Part shown: positions 22,915-34,470 of the stretch, piece after piece
How positions within the stretch are numbered: the stretch's first letter is position 1
Layout of the letters: every line of letters begins with the position of its first letter
From: Balaenoptera acutorostrata
Taxonomy: Eukaryota > Chordata > Mammalia > Artiodactyla > Balaenopteridae
Assembly (NCBI RefSeq): GCF_949987535.1
Contig: NC_080075.1
Location: 55,607,636 to 55,671,635 of the forward strand
Direction: 5' to 3'
Length of the DNA: 64,000 nucleotides
The notes under the pieces: generated by a model
The model's input: the letters and a program-made list of their open reading frames with translations, nothing else
Database searches by the model: none
Told to the model about the DNA's origin: nothing
Translations under genes and position numbers: made by a program

Positions 22915-23180
22915 GTTTTTCAAATATCGTATAGTAACGCATATATGTGGAACCTAGAAAAATGGTACAGATGAACCGGTTTGCAGGGCAGAAATAGAGA
23001 CACAGACGTAGAGAACAAACGTATGGACACCAAGGGGGTAAAGTGGTGGGGGGCAGGTGGTGGTGTGATGAATTGGGAGATTGGGATTGACATATACACA
23101 CTAATATGTATAAAATAGATAACTAATAAGAACCTGCTGTATAAAAAATAGATAAAATAAAATTCAAAAATTCAAAAAAA
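22915..23180 (+). mobile_element. L1 3' end, fourth of the cluster, with a shortened UTR
   Basis: TATATGTGGAACCTAGAAAA and GGTACAGATGAACCGGTTTG mark the L1 3' UTR. After AAGAACCTGCTGTATAAAAA the usual last ~120 bp is missing and an A-rich tail follows, so this copy ended early or lost its terminus. Confidence 0.85.
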
Positions 23181-24314
23181 ACCACCACTTAGTTTTTATT
23201 TGATATCATTGAAAATCAGATTATTTTAAATCAGTTGAGTCAGGAAAGACCCCTCTCCCCTGCTCTTTGCCATTGCTAAATTAGCCTCCTTCAAGAGGGG
23301 GGGGCCCGTCCTCCCCATCCACTAGCAGAGGGCTGCTTAGGTAAACGCCCTCCCCTCCTCTGCAGCAGATGGGCAGGGACAAGGTAAGCCTCTGGTTACA
23401 TTTTTAAAATAGTGTTGAGAGAGAGGGAGGGAAGCCAGCAGGGAGGCCCACCTGACAGGAAGGGCAGGTTCTTCTGCCTCCCTGCCTGCCTCCCGCCTCA
23501 GCTGAGCCCGTCACCCCGTCACCTCGTCACCCCGGGGAGCCATCAGCCCAGCCGCGCACACACATTCGAGGGCACTATGCTGTCCCCACACAGCCTTTCC
23601 GTGAGAATCTGTCCTTCCCACTGAGTTTCTCTGTTCCTCGGGGACCTCCCCTCACACAGAAAGAAATCCCTTCTCCTAGCTCAGTTCCTGCATCCAGGCC
23701 CTGGGCAGCCCCGGCCACTCAGCCAGTCATCAGCCAGGAGCTGGCAATGCCGAGGATGGCTCTGTGGGGACAATGGACAATGGGTCCAGGGTCTGGGCCG
23801 GGGTCACTTGAGCAAGGCGGAGAGGTGGGTGCTGGGCCCCCCCAGTGGCCCTTTCTTGGCCTTCTTCTATGCCCCAGAGGGACCCCAGGCCCTGGAAGGG
23901 AAGCAATCAGGCCCTGTGGCTTCCCGACAGTGGCAGCTGAGCCCATGGCACCGCCCTCTTCCATCCACCTGACCTGCCCCACCCTCAGCCCCTGGTCAGC
24001 TCCTTCCTCGGTGGCCGGCATTGCCCCTCCACTGGGCACAGACGTGGCTGTGTCTTGCTCTTGAATTACTCTCAGGCTTGCACACCTTCTGCCTCCCTTG
24101 CCAGACCTCTCACCCAGGCCCTCAATTAATGTTTGCTGGCTGATTATTTGTCTCTTGATGGATTGAATGACAAACCAGTCCCAAGAGGTCTGAGCTTGTC
24201 CTCCATCATCTCCGGCCTGAGGGGTTCCCAGGACGTCTGGAGTGCTGACCTTCGTGGAAAGAATGATGGAGAGGTACACTGAATGCTTTAGGACCGTAAG
24301 CCTGAGGACTGGGG
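23181..24314. other. GC-richer upstream DNA, no gene assigned
   Basis: At 23440-24060 the sequence is GC-rich with scattered CpGs. Overlapping open frames exist on both strands (23719-24321 minus, 23747-24064 plus). Their translations are Pro/Gly/Ser-rich without a domain, and the frames mirror one another, which points to composition rather than coding. No repeat was recognised. Confidence 0.45.
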
Positions 24315-24480
24315 CGCACAAGGCCTTGGAATCAGGCTGACCTGGGCGGACTTCCAGCTCTGCAACTCACCTGATAGCCTTGGACAAATTTATTACCTTT
24401 TCTGAATATCAGTTTCCTCATCTGTAAAATGGGCATGATGATATCCACTTGGAAGGATGCTTGAGGATTAAGTGAACTTT
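24315..24480 (+). mobile_element. MIR SINE
   Basis: TTGGAATCAGGCTGACCTGG, CAGCTCTGCAACTCACCTGA, AGTTTCCTCATCTGTAAAAT and TGAGGATTAAGTGAACTTTA follow the MIR consensus in order. Confidence 0.88.
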
Positions 24481-24586
24481 AATGCATATACAACACTTAG
24501 GCACAAAAGTCACCTAACTATCACCCAAAGTATATGTGCAGATGGAGTCTGGCTTCTTGCATTTGTTTGTTTGTTTTTCTCTTTGT

Positions 24587-24590
<4 letters not shown>

Positions 24591-24628
<38 letters not shown>
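24591..24628. repeat. (GT)19 microsatellite
   Basis: An uninterrupted run of 38 bases of GT repeats, preceded by TGCAC. Long pure GT tracts can adopt Z-DNA and are usually polymorphic. Confidence 0.97.
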
Positions 24629-24632
<4 letters not shown>

Positions 24633-25329
24633 TTTTAAATGCCCTTTCATTCAAACTCAGCCTGCAGGGCTGGGCAAAGGGTGACATGCTGGAGGAGCAC
24701 TAAGGTTTTTCGCAATGTGTCACAGGTCCTTTCCCAATCCACTAACAACAGAGGTAATTTCTCAGCAGCAGCAGCAACAACACTACTAACACTCTGACCT
24801 TTCCCCAGGGGTTTCTGTTGATCTTACTTCCCCCTGTGAGGAAGCCAGCACCAGATTCTTATCCCTCTTCTCCTTAAGGGGAAAGTGCCTTGGAGGAAAA
24901 ATGAAGCAACTCAGCAGCAAGACAGCTGCAAGCTAGTCATCAGTCCCAGGTGTCGCTCTTGTTTCCTTGCACAGGGGCTGCCTCAGCAGTGGGGAAGGTC
25001 ACCAGCAATGGGGCCAGTGGTGACCAGTAACTTCCCGTTAAAAGCGGTCTGATCAGGTCATGGCCTGGGAATGGAGGGAAAGGATCTGGCTGGCATTGGG
25101 GTTACTCAGTTGAATTTGGCCCCATGCACCAAATTAACTAACCAGCCCCTGTGCCAGTGAAGTCTCAGAAGCCACAGTGTTCACGGAGAAAATGAACTCA
25201 AGTTACTATTATACACACCCCACCTAATCAGTTGAATTTAGTGAGTGTCTAATATACCGAGGGGCCAAGAAGATACCACAGGCTTTGCTTTTGTGGATCC
25301 CTTTGTTCTTTAAAAGTAACTTTTTAAAT
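24629..25329. other. Upstream DNA without recognised features
   Basis: No gene or confident repeat seen. A short CAG/CAA run lies at 24765-24782. Confidence 0.5.
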
Positions 25330-25480
25330 GATCTAGCAACATCTCCATGTCACGATGACATAAATAGCATAGATACCACTATTGGCATTTTACAGACAGA
25401 TAGCAAGGGAGAGAGACTAAGTGAAGTAGCCAACATCAGGCACAGCATGTCGAGGAATCCAGGGCTCCTATCTCTTGGCC
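25330..25480 (-). mobile_element. MIR SINE fragment, minus strand
   Basis: ATTGGCATTTTACAGACAGA, GAGAGACTAAGTGAAGTAGC and CAACATCAGGCACAGCATG match the reverse complement of the MIR core (attttacagatgagg... gaggttaagtaacttgcc). Confidence 0.6.
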
Positions 25481-25499
25481 CTTTGTTTCTTTTTGTTTG

Positions 25500-25985
25500 G
25501 TTTTCTCTTGTCACTGCTCCAGGCTATTCTTCACACAGCAGCCGGAGTCGTCTTTTAGATCTCAAAGGAGACCATTCTCTCCCTTGTTTACAGCCTCCCA
25601 TGGCTTCCATTAGAAGTAGAATACAACCCAGGAGCCTTACTTCTCTGCTGCTGGGTTGTATTCTCCAAGCTCCTTTCTTGTCCACCTCTCACGCCATGCT
25701 GCCTTCCTTCCGCCCATCCCCAGACCTCTGCCCATGCTATCCCTTTTCCCCCTTGGTTCATCACAGCCTGCCTCCTCGTCGTCAATCACAGGATCTTCCC
25801 AGACTTCCAGGCCACTCTGACCCACTGGCCTGGTTTTACTCTCTGGAATTGTGTTTTTTTCTTGTCTCCCACCATCAGAATATTGGCCTGCTGGAGTCAG
25901 GACTTTGTCTTGTTCACGCTGCCCTCCCAGCACCTAGAATGGGGCCTGATATGCAGCAGGTAATAAAGGTTTTTTGAATCAATGG
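25500..25985 (+). mobile_element. L2 LINE fragment (ORF2 end and 3' UTR)
   Basis: CACAGCAGCCGGAGTCGTCT, GCCTCCCATGGCTTCCATTA, AGTCAGGACTTTGTCTTGTT and CCCAGCACCTAGAATGGGGC are in L2 order and end near the terminal AATAAAGGTTTTTTGAATC. The open frame 25285-25977 is a degenerate reading through this relic, not a host gene. Confidence 0.82.
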
Positions 25986-26559
25986 ATGCTATACTGCATT
26001 TATAAAAGAAAGAGAGAAAAAGTCCTGGAGAGAAAAAGTTTTGGGAGAAAGAGGTTATTAACTATGGGAAAGGATATGCCTTGAATAACGTGAATTACTG
26101 CCATGAGAGACTGCAGGAGCCCTGCTGGATCAGCCCATCCCCACCCAGTCTAATGTCCTCTCCCACCCTACAGATCTGCACAACAAACCAAATCCAGCAG
26201 TAACTCTAAGCAGACTCTAAATCAGCCTTAGCCCCAGGCCTACCTAGTAGAAGTAACATCTCTAAATTTACCACCCCTCTCAGTCATCACCTGAACTTAC
26301 TACTCTAATTGCAATGCGAACCCATAACCACAGTCTCCTCTACCTTATGGGCCCATTATAGAACCAGCTAACCCCACTCCCATCCCAGTTCTGCCATAAG
26401 TAACCCTAACCAACTATGCCTCAGTTCCATGACTGGATGCTGACATGGAGGTGAGAACTAAAATCAGAGACACCGAAAGCTGGGAAAGCCCTCAGGGATC
26501 ATCTAATTTCTTCCCTCTGTGGACAATATTACAATTAATAAGTGCCATCATTGATTTTC
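25986..26559. other. Upstream DNA without recognised features
   Basis: No gene. CT-rich stretches at 26160-26420 lack features I can assign. Confidence 0.45.
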
Positions 26560-26950
26560 TATTTGTCCCCTCGGTTCCTTGTTCCTTTTTCTGGCCCTCT
26601 TTTAGGTTAACCACTTATTACTTGGTATTCAATTTTACTTTCTTTTTTGGCTTTTTAGCTAAACCTCTTTATTTTATTCTTGAAGTATTTGTTCTAGGGA
26701 TTACAAAATGCATCCTTAATTTATTACATATAAGAACTTAAACCAGTATAATTCCCTTTTACTATTCCCCCAGCCTTTGTTCTACTGTTTTCACGTACTT
26801 TATTTCTTGACGATGTTACAAGTCCCAAGATACATTCTTGTTTTGCTTTAGACAATTGTCTTTTAAAGAAATTAAGAACTGAAAGATTATTCTCTTAGTT
26901 ACCCATATACTTATAATTTCTGGTGCTCTTCATCCTTTTCTGTAGGTCCT
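26560..26950 (-). mobile_element. Old L1M fragment, minus strand
   Basis: GTTCTAGGGATTACAAAATG, CTTTTAAAGAAATTAAGAAC and TTCTGGTGCTCTTCATCCTT are recurrent landmarks of antisense mammalian-wide L1M sequence. It is diverged. Confidence 0.65.
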
Positions 26951-28074
26951 GCAGAACTTTACAATTCTCTCCCCACCACCATGGATACTGTGGCCTCTCT
27001 ACCCTTCCATCCCCCCTTTCACAAAGGCTTCAAAATCTTCAAGTTTCCTTCCAGTTCCCAGAGTGTGGTTGACTGCCAAGGTAAAATTTTAAGCATTTCC
27101 AAACTCCCTAAGGATGGGTCCAGATGGAGCCATGAGAGAGGAGTGGGCAAGTAACAAGGGGTTCCCCCTCTTCCTCCTTCCTATACCACCTCCCCCTTCC
27201 CTGCGTCTAACCTCGCTCTAAAGGGCATCTGTCTGATCCCAGAATGCAAGATTCAACTACTACATTTATTTATTGCTTTTACGTCTGTTCCTTCCCGGGG
27301 GAGGGAGGAAAGCAGAAACCCTTTCGGCAGAGTGTGGATCCCCTTCAGTCACCCACAGGCTCTTAGAGAGCCCCGTCTCCGTGCAGGCCCTGTGCCAGGT
27401 GAACAGAAAGGCGGAGGTGGTGAGGGCTGCGTGGAAGACAAGGAGCTAATACACTGGTTGGGAGACCACGTGCACCCGTCCTCAGGAGACTAGTAGCCCA
27501 GTCTTCTCTGTTTTTCCTTCTTCTCCCTCCTCTTCCCCTTTCTTTCCCTGCCAATCAGCAAGGATTGATAGAAATGTCGGTTGGAATAAATGTAACTGGG
27601 TAAGAAAAGAGAATCAAAGAAGTCCTCAGATTCTGGACTCTGCTGAGGATGTTGTCTCCAAGGCCCCTCCCACCTCTAAATATCATTGCAAGAGATAATA
27701 AGGAGTTTCTCAAAGCCTTGGGAACATACAGGTGAGGACAAACCAAAGGCTGTGCTGATGAGCAAGGATTTGGAGACGATACAGGTAAATGCTGGAGTGA
27801 GTCCTCTGAAGGGTTATGAAGGGATAAGGGATGATAGGAGCATGTTCTTCTAAGCTTGGAGGCAATGAATGGAAAGATGCACAGCTGGCACCAGGCCAAG
27901 CCCCTTCCTGGCTTCCAAGTCCCCCAGCGCTTTGTTCCTCCTTCTCCTCCATATGTGTTCCCAACCCCTCCAACAGCTGACTTCTACTCATCCCACAGAA
28001 CATACTCAATACCACCACTAAGGTTTCCACAGTTACTGTTACCATTTCCTCTCCTCTTCTTATTTTTTTTCTGA
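26951..28074. other. Upstream DNA without recognised features
   Basis: No exon or repeat that I can support. Pyrimidine-rich stretches at 27170-27200 and 28040-28070. Confidence 0.45.
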
Positions 28075-28200
28075 TCAAGAGTTCTGGAGTCAGTAAGACC
28101 TGTGTTCAAATCCCAACTAGACCACTGCCAGTTGGGTGACCTTGGATAATTCACTTTCCTCATTGAATTTGGGTTTACTCATCTGTAAAGATGGACATAT
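28075..28200 (+). mobile_element. MIR SINE
   Basis: AGAGTTCTGGAGTCAGTAAG, CAAATCCCAACTAGACCACT, GTGACCTTGGATAATTCACT and TTTACTCATCTGTAAAGATG keep the MIR order. Confidence 0.85.
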
Positions 28201-29070
28201 TTTCTTCTTTATTTGGAAAATTCTTTATGAATGAATATAATAGGCATAAAATTCATATCCTTAAAATATAAAGAGTTCATCTAAAACAAGAAATACACAA
28301 AGACAAAAACAATACGTGAATGGGGTCATGAACAGATAATTCCAAAAAATGAACTGAGTAGCTAATAAACATTTCAAAACATGTTTAATATCATTAATCA
28401 TAAAAGTGAAAATTAAAGAAGTGAAGCACATTTTGCTAATGAAAAGCTACTGCAGTTTTAATCTAAAATAATATTTCACGGACAGACATGTAAAGATGGA
28501 CAATCTCTGCTTGGTTGTTAGGAATGCTTTTTGGGACACAATTTGGCAATATGTACCAGCTGCTTTGACCAGGCTGGTACACTTTGACCTAGTAATTTCA
28601 CTTCTAGAAATCTGTTTGAAGGATATAATCAGAGATGAGGTCAAAGATGAATATTCACAGATGTTCAGATATTCATACCAGAGTTATTAATAGGAAGTTT
28701 TTGAAAACAGAAATCTAAATGGCCATGAGTAAAAGAATGCTTAAATTTGTATGGTGTATCCTTAAAGTGGAATTGCGCAGCTATTAAAAATAATATTTTC
28801 AAAGATAATCAATAATATAATGATTATCATACAATGCTTGCTCATAAGTAAGATATAGCATTGTATAAACTGTGTAATACCAATTTTATGCAGCTATATT
28901 TATTTACACTTATGTTGTATGTCATTGGAAAAAAGACTGAGAAACAATCACATCAAAATGTTATAATAGTAATTTGAAAGGTTGTGGATGATGTTATTTT
29001 CTTTCTTTATGCGATCTATATTTTTCACAATAAACAACTGTTACTTTTAAAATCAGAAAATAAAACTGTT
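28201..29070 (+). mobile_element. Old L1-lineage 3' end (L1M or HAL1 type)
   Basis: AT-rich sequence with landmarks of the old L1/HAL1 3' region: AATTTGGCAATATGTACCAG, TTTGACCTAGTAATTTCACT, AAATGGCCATGAGTAAAAGA, GCAGCTATTAAAAATAATAT and CAATAAACAACTGTTACTTT at the end. No coding capacity remains. I cannot separate L1M4 from HAL1 by eye. Confidence 0.72.
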
Positions 29071-29500
29071 ATTTAAAATCACAATTACACAGTTTGACTC
29101 AATAACTTCTCTTCTTCAAATCTATCCTAAAAGTGAATCAGAAATTCAGAGAAAGATGTTGGTACAAAGATGTTATTGAACTATTATTTATAATTTCAAA
29201 AGATAGAAAAGCAGATGTCCAGCAGTTGGGGAAAAGTTAAAAAGCTAGTTGTATATCCATATAATGGGGCATCGTGAAGACACTATAGATGCTTTTTTAG
29301 AATTTTAATGACATGAAGATATTTGTTATACAGGTCAATAAAAAAATAGAAAATTGTATATACCATGTTATATCACATGTTTAAAATGAATTTTTAAAAC
29401 TGCAATATACACACATAAATGCTAATCATCTGTTGTTACATGACAGATGATTTTTTTTCTTGTACTTTTTTTATCATTTTCATATACCGTGTCTATAATG
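29071..29500 (+). mobile_element. Second old L1-lineage 3' end
   Basis: TTTGACTCAATAACTTCTCT, ATTGAACTATTATTTATAAT, TATAATGGGGCATCGTGAAG and TATACCATGTTATATCACAT repeat the same 3'-end order as the preceding element, so this is a further copy in direct orientation. Confidence 0.65.
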
Positions 29501-29599
29501 AACACTATTTACTTTATGACCAGAAAAGAAAAAACAAAACAGGAAAAAGAACAATGGAGAAAGGGTGTGAGAGGAAATAAACTCCTGTGTTGGGGAATG

Positions 29600-29705
29600 C
29601 AGCTAATGACAATTTTCTCACAAGATCGCTGGGAAGATCAGATGAGGTAACAGATGTGAATGTGACTAGCACAGTGCCTGGCACACAATAGGTGTTGAAT
29701 CAATA
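29600..29705 (+). mobile_element. MIR SINE 3' fragment
   Basis: GGGAAGATCAGATGAGGTAA and GCACAGTGCCTGGCACACAA, then TAGGTGTTGAATC, match the MIR 3' third. Confidence 0.75.
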
Positions 29706-30429
29706 CAGATTCATCCCTTCCTCTCCCCTTATCCCCACACCCATCGTTCCCATTCTGCACTCTATGCGCCACTGGCAGCCTGTCCTGCGCTCCTTCACTT
29801 GAGTAACATTTGTCTCCCCAGTGGTCTGTTGGCCCAGCTCTTCCTTCCAGGCAAGGAGCTCCAGGCAGAGACAGAGGAACAGAGACAGAGACAGAGGAAC
29901 AAGGATGACCAGAGACAGAGGAACCAGAGACAGAGGAACAAGGATGACACCTGCTTCCCTCTGCCCACACAACCCACACATGAGGTCTCTTCTCAGGGAT
30001 GACATCTAGGGAGGTCAGGTTTGCATGGAGTAAAGGTGTGAGAGATGAGTTTCCTTGTAAGTGGATAGTTCCTTTCTCCTCTTTCTACTCCCCAGTCTAG
30101 AACTGGCAGGCAGAACACCCAGGCAAAGAAGGTAGGGGAAAAGGGTATTGGTTGAATGGCTCCAAGAAAGCTTCCCATGCCAACCATTCCTCCCTCGCCG
30201 ATAATGCTGTTCCATCATTAGAGCTAAATGATGGTTCCGTAGTGCTCTTTCTGGGCACCTGCAATGCAGATTCCCTTTGGGGGACAAATATATTAAGTCT
30301 CTAATCCCCCAATATGCATGTATTTATCAGCTCCCCTTCAGAAGGCACATGTGTGACAGCCTCAATGTATGGTGGCTGAGCAGGGAAGTACCGAGGACAG
30401 GCATATGTGGGGATGGGGGTCTGGAAACT
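29706..30429. other. Upstream DNA with a short AGAGACAGAGGAAC tandem patch
   Basis: At 29866-29945 a purine-rich unit (AGAGACAGAGGAAC with variants) recurs about five times. This explains the repetitive open frames on both strands there. Nothing else was recognised. Confidence 0.7.
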
Positions 30430-31140
30430 TTCCATCAGCAAACCTGTAATGAGTCTCCTGCCATGTGCTGGGCACTACTATATCATAGTAGTGATATGAA
30501 GATACAGACTGACAAAGGCAAGGTCTGGTCTTCAAGTCTCTTACTCTAAAAGTGAAGAAGGAAGACAAATTTGTGGAAAATAACAGTAAAAACACATGGT
30601 CAGAATAGAACTGCATGACTGACGGGAACTTCAAAGCTCTGAAGGTCGACTGTCTAATTGATTACTAAATGACTGTTATAGGCAGTAAGCATAAGTGATA
30701 CAGGGCTCAGAGTTGGGTTGAGCCAGGACTGTCTAAGCAGGCTTCACATACGGAAAGATTTGTTAGCACTGGATGGGTGGAGAGGCTGGGCCTTCAAGAC
30801 AAGTGAGGCACAGAGCTAGGCAGGTACTTGAGAGGAGGGGCGGCGAGCAGACTTTTGGCAGGAGGTCGGTGAAGGGGAGGCGGAAGAAAAAGTGTGCACA
30901 AGTGAGTTGGGGTCAATTTTCAGAGGACCCAGGACACCAGGTTTGGGTGTCCGGACTTTGTCCTTGGACAGTGAGAGGTGACTTGGAAAACAGAAGTTTC
31001 TGAAGATGATTCTAACACTGGCGGGAGAGGGTAGGACCTGATAGGAGGTGGAGACAAGGCGATGAGCCAGAAGACATTCCAGGCCCAAGTGTGAAGACAG
31101 GGGAGTGGATTAGGACTGTGGGCGTGGGAGGGAGAAGAGA
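30430..31140 (-). mobile_element. Probable L2 LINE fragment, minus strand
   Basis: CTGCCATGTGCTGGGCACTA near the left end and the AAGCAGGCTTCACATACGGA and GTCCGGACTTTGTCCTTGGA segments resemble antisense L2 order. Divergence is high, so the call is tentative. Confidence 0.45.
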
Positions 31141-31567
31141 AGGACAGGGACATTCAAGGGGAGACTGGCAGGCCTTGGGGGCTGAGGGGTGGCTGGGCAG
31201 CCGGTCCACTGCACCCTTTGTAAGTGCCGCTGCCCCAGGAGGACTCAGAGTCCCCAGGGGCTGGAGAGGAAGCACACTTCTGACCGGGGTTTCCAGGAGT
31301 TGTGTAGCCAGCCACAGACTGGCACCCAGGGCAGGGGTGGAGTCAGGGAGAGGGGGGGCCTCTCCTATTCTCTCGGACAACAATACTCCTCAGCCAGCCA
31401 TTTTCTGTGGTTGAAATGAGGGCCTTTCTCCTGCCAGTCCCTCACCCACAGGAAATCTGAGTCCCTGGAGCCCACAGCTGTGAATACAGTCTGTTATATA
31501 TCCAAGGGTATATTTAACTTAGGCCCCCTGGGACCCTCTCACGGGACCAAGGCAGCCAAGCACTGCT

Positions 31568-32020
31568 CAGTCAGTCAACATGGCTTTATGAGCACCTACT
31601 CCGTGCCAGGCAGGTGCTGACGGCTGAGGACACAGCGGTGAGGGGGACAGGGCCATAACTGCAATGCAGCCAGACACCTGCCAGTCAAGGTCTGTGCCAG
31701 GTGTCACACAGCAGAGGATGGGGCTGGAACATTCAAGGGGAAGTAAAAAAAAAAAAAAAAAAAGGCTCCATGGAGGAGGTGATGTTGAATAGAATCTTGA
31801 AGGAAGAGTATGGGCTTGTCAGGTGGACACAGGTAGGAGGAAAGGGGATCACATTCCAGGAGATGCCACAGGCCCAGGCCTGAAGCAGCACGGTGCACCC
31901 GGGGAACCACCAGTCCTGGGTCAAGCTGCAGGGGCGGAAATGGGACTGGAGAGGGGAACAAGGTCCAGATACAGAGGATACCTGTGGGCATCCCAAGGCG
32001 AGTCAGTGTTATTCTGCAGA
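31568..32020 (-). mobile_element. L2 LINE fragment, minus strand
   Basis: CAGTCAACATGGCTTTATGA, GCACCTACTCCGTGCCAGGC, CATGGAGGAGGTGATGTTGA and ATCACATTCCAGGAGATGCC are in antisense L2 3' order. A run of 19 A (31745-31763) interrupts it. Confidence 0.75.
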
Positions 32021-32169
32021 TCCTGGGGAGCCCCTGGAGCACAGACATGGCCACCTGTTCTTGGACCTGCCTCTGGGAGACTGTTTTCCCTCCAGCTGAG
32101 CTCTGGGAGTCCAGGTGAGGCACAGGTGGATGAGGGAGAAAACCATCTCTGTGTAACTCCCCCTCCCCC

Positions 32170-32490
32170 AGGCAGACTCCCACTTCAGGGCTTCACACTG
32201 CCCGTTTCCTCCACCTGGAATGCTCTTCCTCCAGATAGCTGCCCCTCCCCCCATTATTGATTTCCTCACCCCTTCTACTCTTTCTTTCCTTAGCCCTTAT
32301 CATCTCTTGCATAATATACTTCCTTATCACATCCATTATTCATTGTCTGTCTGTTTGCTAGAATGCAAACTCCAGGAGGTAAAGATCCTTACTTAACTTT
32401 GTTCCCAGTCTGCATCCCAGTACCTAGAACTGTGCCGGGCACACGCAGCCGCTCAATACGCGGAACCAGTGAATAAGCGAATGAATGAAT
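32170..32490 (+). mobile_element. L2 LINE 3' end
   Basis: CTCCACCTGGAATGCTCTTC and TTGCTAGAATGCAAACTCCA, then CAGTACCTAGAACTGTGCCG and GAATGAATGAATG, mark the L2 3' terminus. It lies head-on to the minus-strand L2 at 31568. Confidence 0.85.
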
Positions 32491-32595
32491 GAAAGCAGAA
32501 ACTGTCTTTGTAATCCCGACGCCCAACACAGAGCTTGGCACTAAGAAGAGCTGGGATGATTAGGAGGAAGATATAAGGAAGGAAGGGGCCAAGAA

Positions 32596-33060
32596 GTGAG
32601 TGCACCCGGGTTTCCACGGCAAACCCCAAGGCCTGGTTTGGACCCCAGCGTGGCGCCGCACCGGACCCCCCCCCCCCCATCCGCCCAGCGGGGCACTTGG
32701 CAGGGCCCGGGGCGAACGTGCCACTCGGAGAATCAAGGATTCCTCGGCGGGGCCGCCCTGCCAGGCTGCCCAGTCTTGCATCCCAGAAAAGCCCCTCCAC
32801 CCCCTGAACGCTGGCCCGGCGGGTCCCAGCACGGGCACAAAGGCTCGCAGCAAGGCCGCGGCAGCGGAAGCCTGGGCGGAGTTTTAGAGGAAGCAGCCTC
32901 ACCTCGGGGCCTCCTCCCGATCCCGCCCGGAGAAAGAGAGAGAACTTGGGGTCGACTGCACCCGCCACCCATCCAAGCAGCTGGGCACGCAGGCCACGCC
33001 TCCACGGCGCTGCCGCTCTCTCTCAGACGCCAGGGACCCCCTAAATGGGGCCCCTAGCCC
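32596..33060. promoter_or_regulatory. Secondary CpG-rich patch 22 kb upstream of EPAS1
   Basis: About 460 bp with roughly 30 CpGs, GC-rich on both sides of a poly-C run (about 32668-32681), in otherwise CpG-poor DNA. It is not part of any SINE or L1 I recognise. Such islands often mark promoters or enhancers. It could serve an upstream non-coding transcript or a distal element, but I find no splice donor or start that would settle this. Open frames inside it overlap on both strands and look like compositional artefacts. Confidence 0.6.
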
Positions 33061-34114
33061 TGGAAATAGCACGGTGTCCCGGTGTCTTTTTGTAATTTTA
33101 GAACTACATTATTTTTATTTAGATAAACAGAAAGCTACACAAACTAAACAGAAATGTAAGAATAGGCTTGGGGCATGGATAGAAGGGCACTTGCCTCTAT
33201 CTGAAATGTTTATTCCTTACAGAAAAAAAATGATTGGAAGCAAAGGTGAAAAAAATCTTAGCTTAAATGAAATTAGGTGGTGAAAATGTGGGTGCTGGTT
33301 ATATTATTCTTTTTACTTTTCTGTAACTTTAAAATATCTCAAGATACAAAATCAAATAAACATGAAGAGGAGCAACAAGATTCATATTTTCTTTTCCAGG
33401 ATGACTATTTGGAGGTTTGCTGAATTAATGAATATCCTGGATTCCAGCCTCGGCACTGCTGTTTCACCAGTTGGGAGATCAAGGCACCCATGACAGCTTT
33501 GTGGGAAGAAGAGATCTGTGTGTGTGGGGAGGTTTAAGGTCTTGGTAGGGTGGGAGGCCAAGGCACTTTCTTAGGATCTTTCAAGTCTCCCCACACAGGG
33601 AACCAACTTCTCTTCCCACTGAAAGGGCAGGCCTACTTCCTTGGCTTCCTGCATGTTTTATTTTCTGCATCTGAGCTAGAGGTCAATTGTTGCCACATGA
33701 ATTAGAGGGTGGAGGAGTTTGCTGAACAGAAAATGACACCTCAGAGGTGGACTCCTGCAGGAGGGGTCCAGCCAATGTCATCTGGTCACTCAGGTCTATT
33801 TCTGTCACTGCTGAGTGAGTGGGGAATTTACGAGGATGCTCATGGAGTCCTCGGATATGGTGAAACCCAGCACCCCTAAATAGCAGCCTCCAGTTCCCAG
33901 GAAAATACATGAAAAATTTGCAGATTCCTATTCACCCACAATCCATTGAAAGTTTACAAACCATAGAAAGTTTTCTTCCTGTGTTTTTGAGGAGATAAGC
34001 GAGAAATCTTTTCTTGCTTTTTTATAATGTTCTGAGCATCTCACAGGGTCTCAAGGTTGGTGTAAACTCAACCCCCATCTCTTGAATCTCCATGAAATCA
34101 ATGACTCTCTGGTG
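33061..34114. other. Upstream DNA without a named feature
   Basis: 33070-33370 is AT-rich and may be a decayed L1-lineage relic, but I cannot place it. No gene was seen in the remainder. Confidence 0.4.
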
Positions 34115-34470
34115 ATGTCTTAGTTTGGGCTGCTATAACACAAACCCATAGACAGTATGGCTTAAACAACAGAAATTTCTCTCTCGTATTTCTGGAGGCT
34201 GGGCAGTCTAAGATCAAGGTGCTGGCTGATTCAGTTCTTGGTGGGTGCCTGTTTCCTGGCTTGTAAATGGCCACCCTTTCGCTTCATGGCAGAGAGAGGA
34301 AGCTCTGGTGTCTCTTCCTCTTCTTATAATGGCACTAATCCTATCATAGGAGCTCTACCCTCTCTAAACCTAGTTACCTCCCAAAGGCCCCACCTCCTAA
34401 TATCATCACATTCAAGTCAGGGCTTCAACATATGCATCTGGGGGGACATAACCATTTAGTCCACAACAGG
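34115..34470. mobile_element. Ancient interspersed repeat, family not assigned
   Basis: The sequence TTAGTTTGGGCTGCTATAAC, CTTAAACAACAGAAATTTCT, TCTGGAGGCTGGGCAGTCTA, CCAAAGGCCCCACCTCCTAA and CAACATATGCATCTGGGGGG is a widely recurring mammalian repeat pattern. I recognise the pattern but not its Repbase name with certainty. Confidence 0.7.

Noticed and set aside
23719..24321. 200-codon minus-strand frame with an overlapping plus-strand frame
   Set aside because: GC-rich mirror frames without domains, start context or splice signals.
25285..25977. 230-codon plus-strand frame
   Set aside because: Mostly an L2 LINE relic with a MIR fragment; no host protein features.
31745..31763. Poly-A run as evidence of a processed pseudogene
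   Set aside because: It is inside an L2 relic that continues on both sides; no cDNA-like sequence precedes it.
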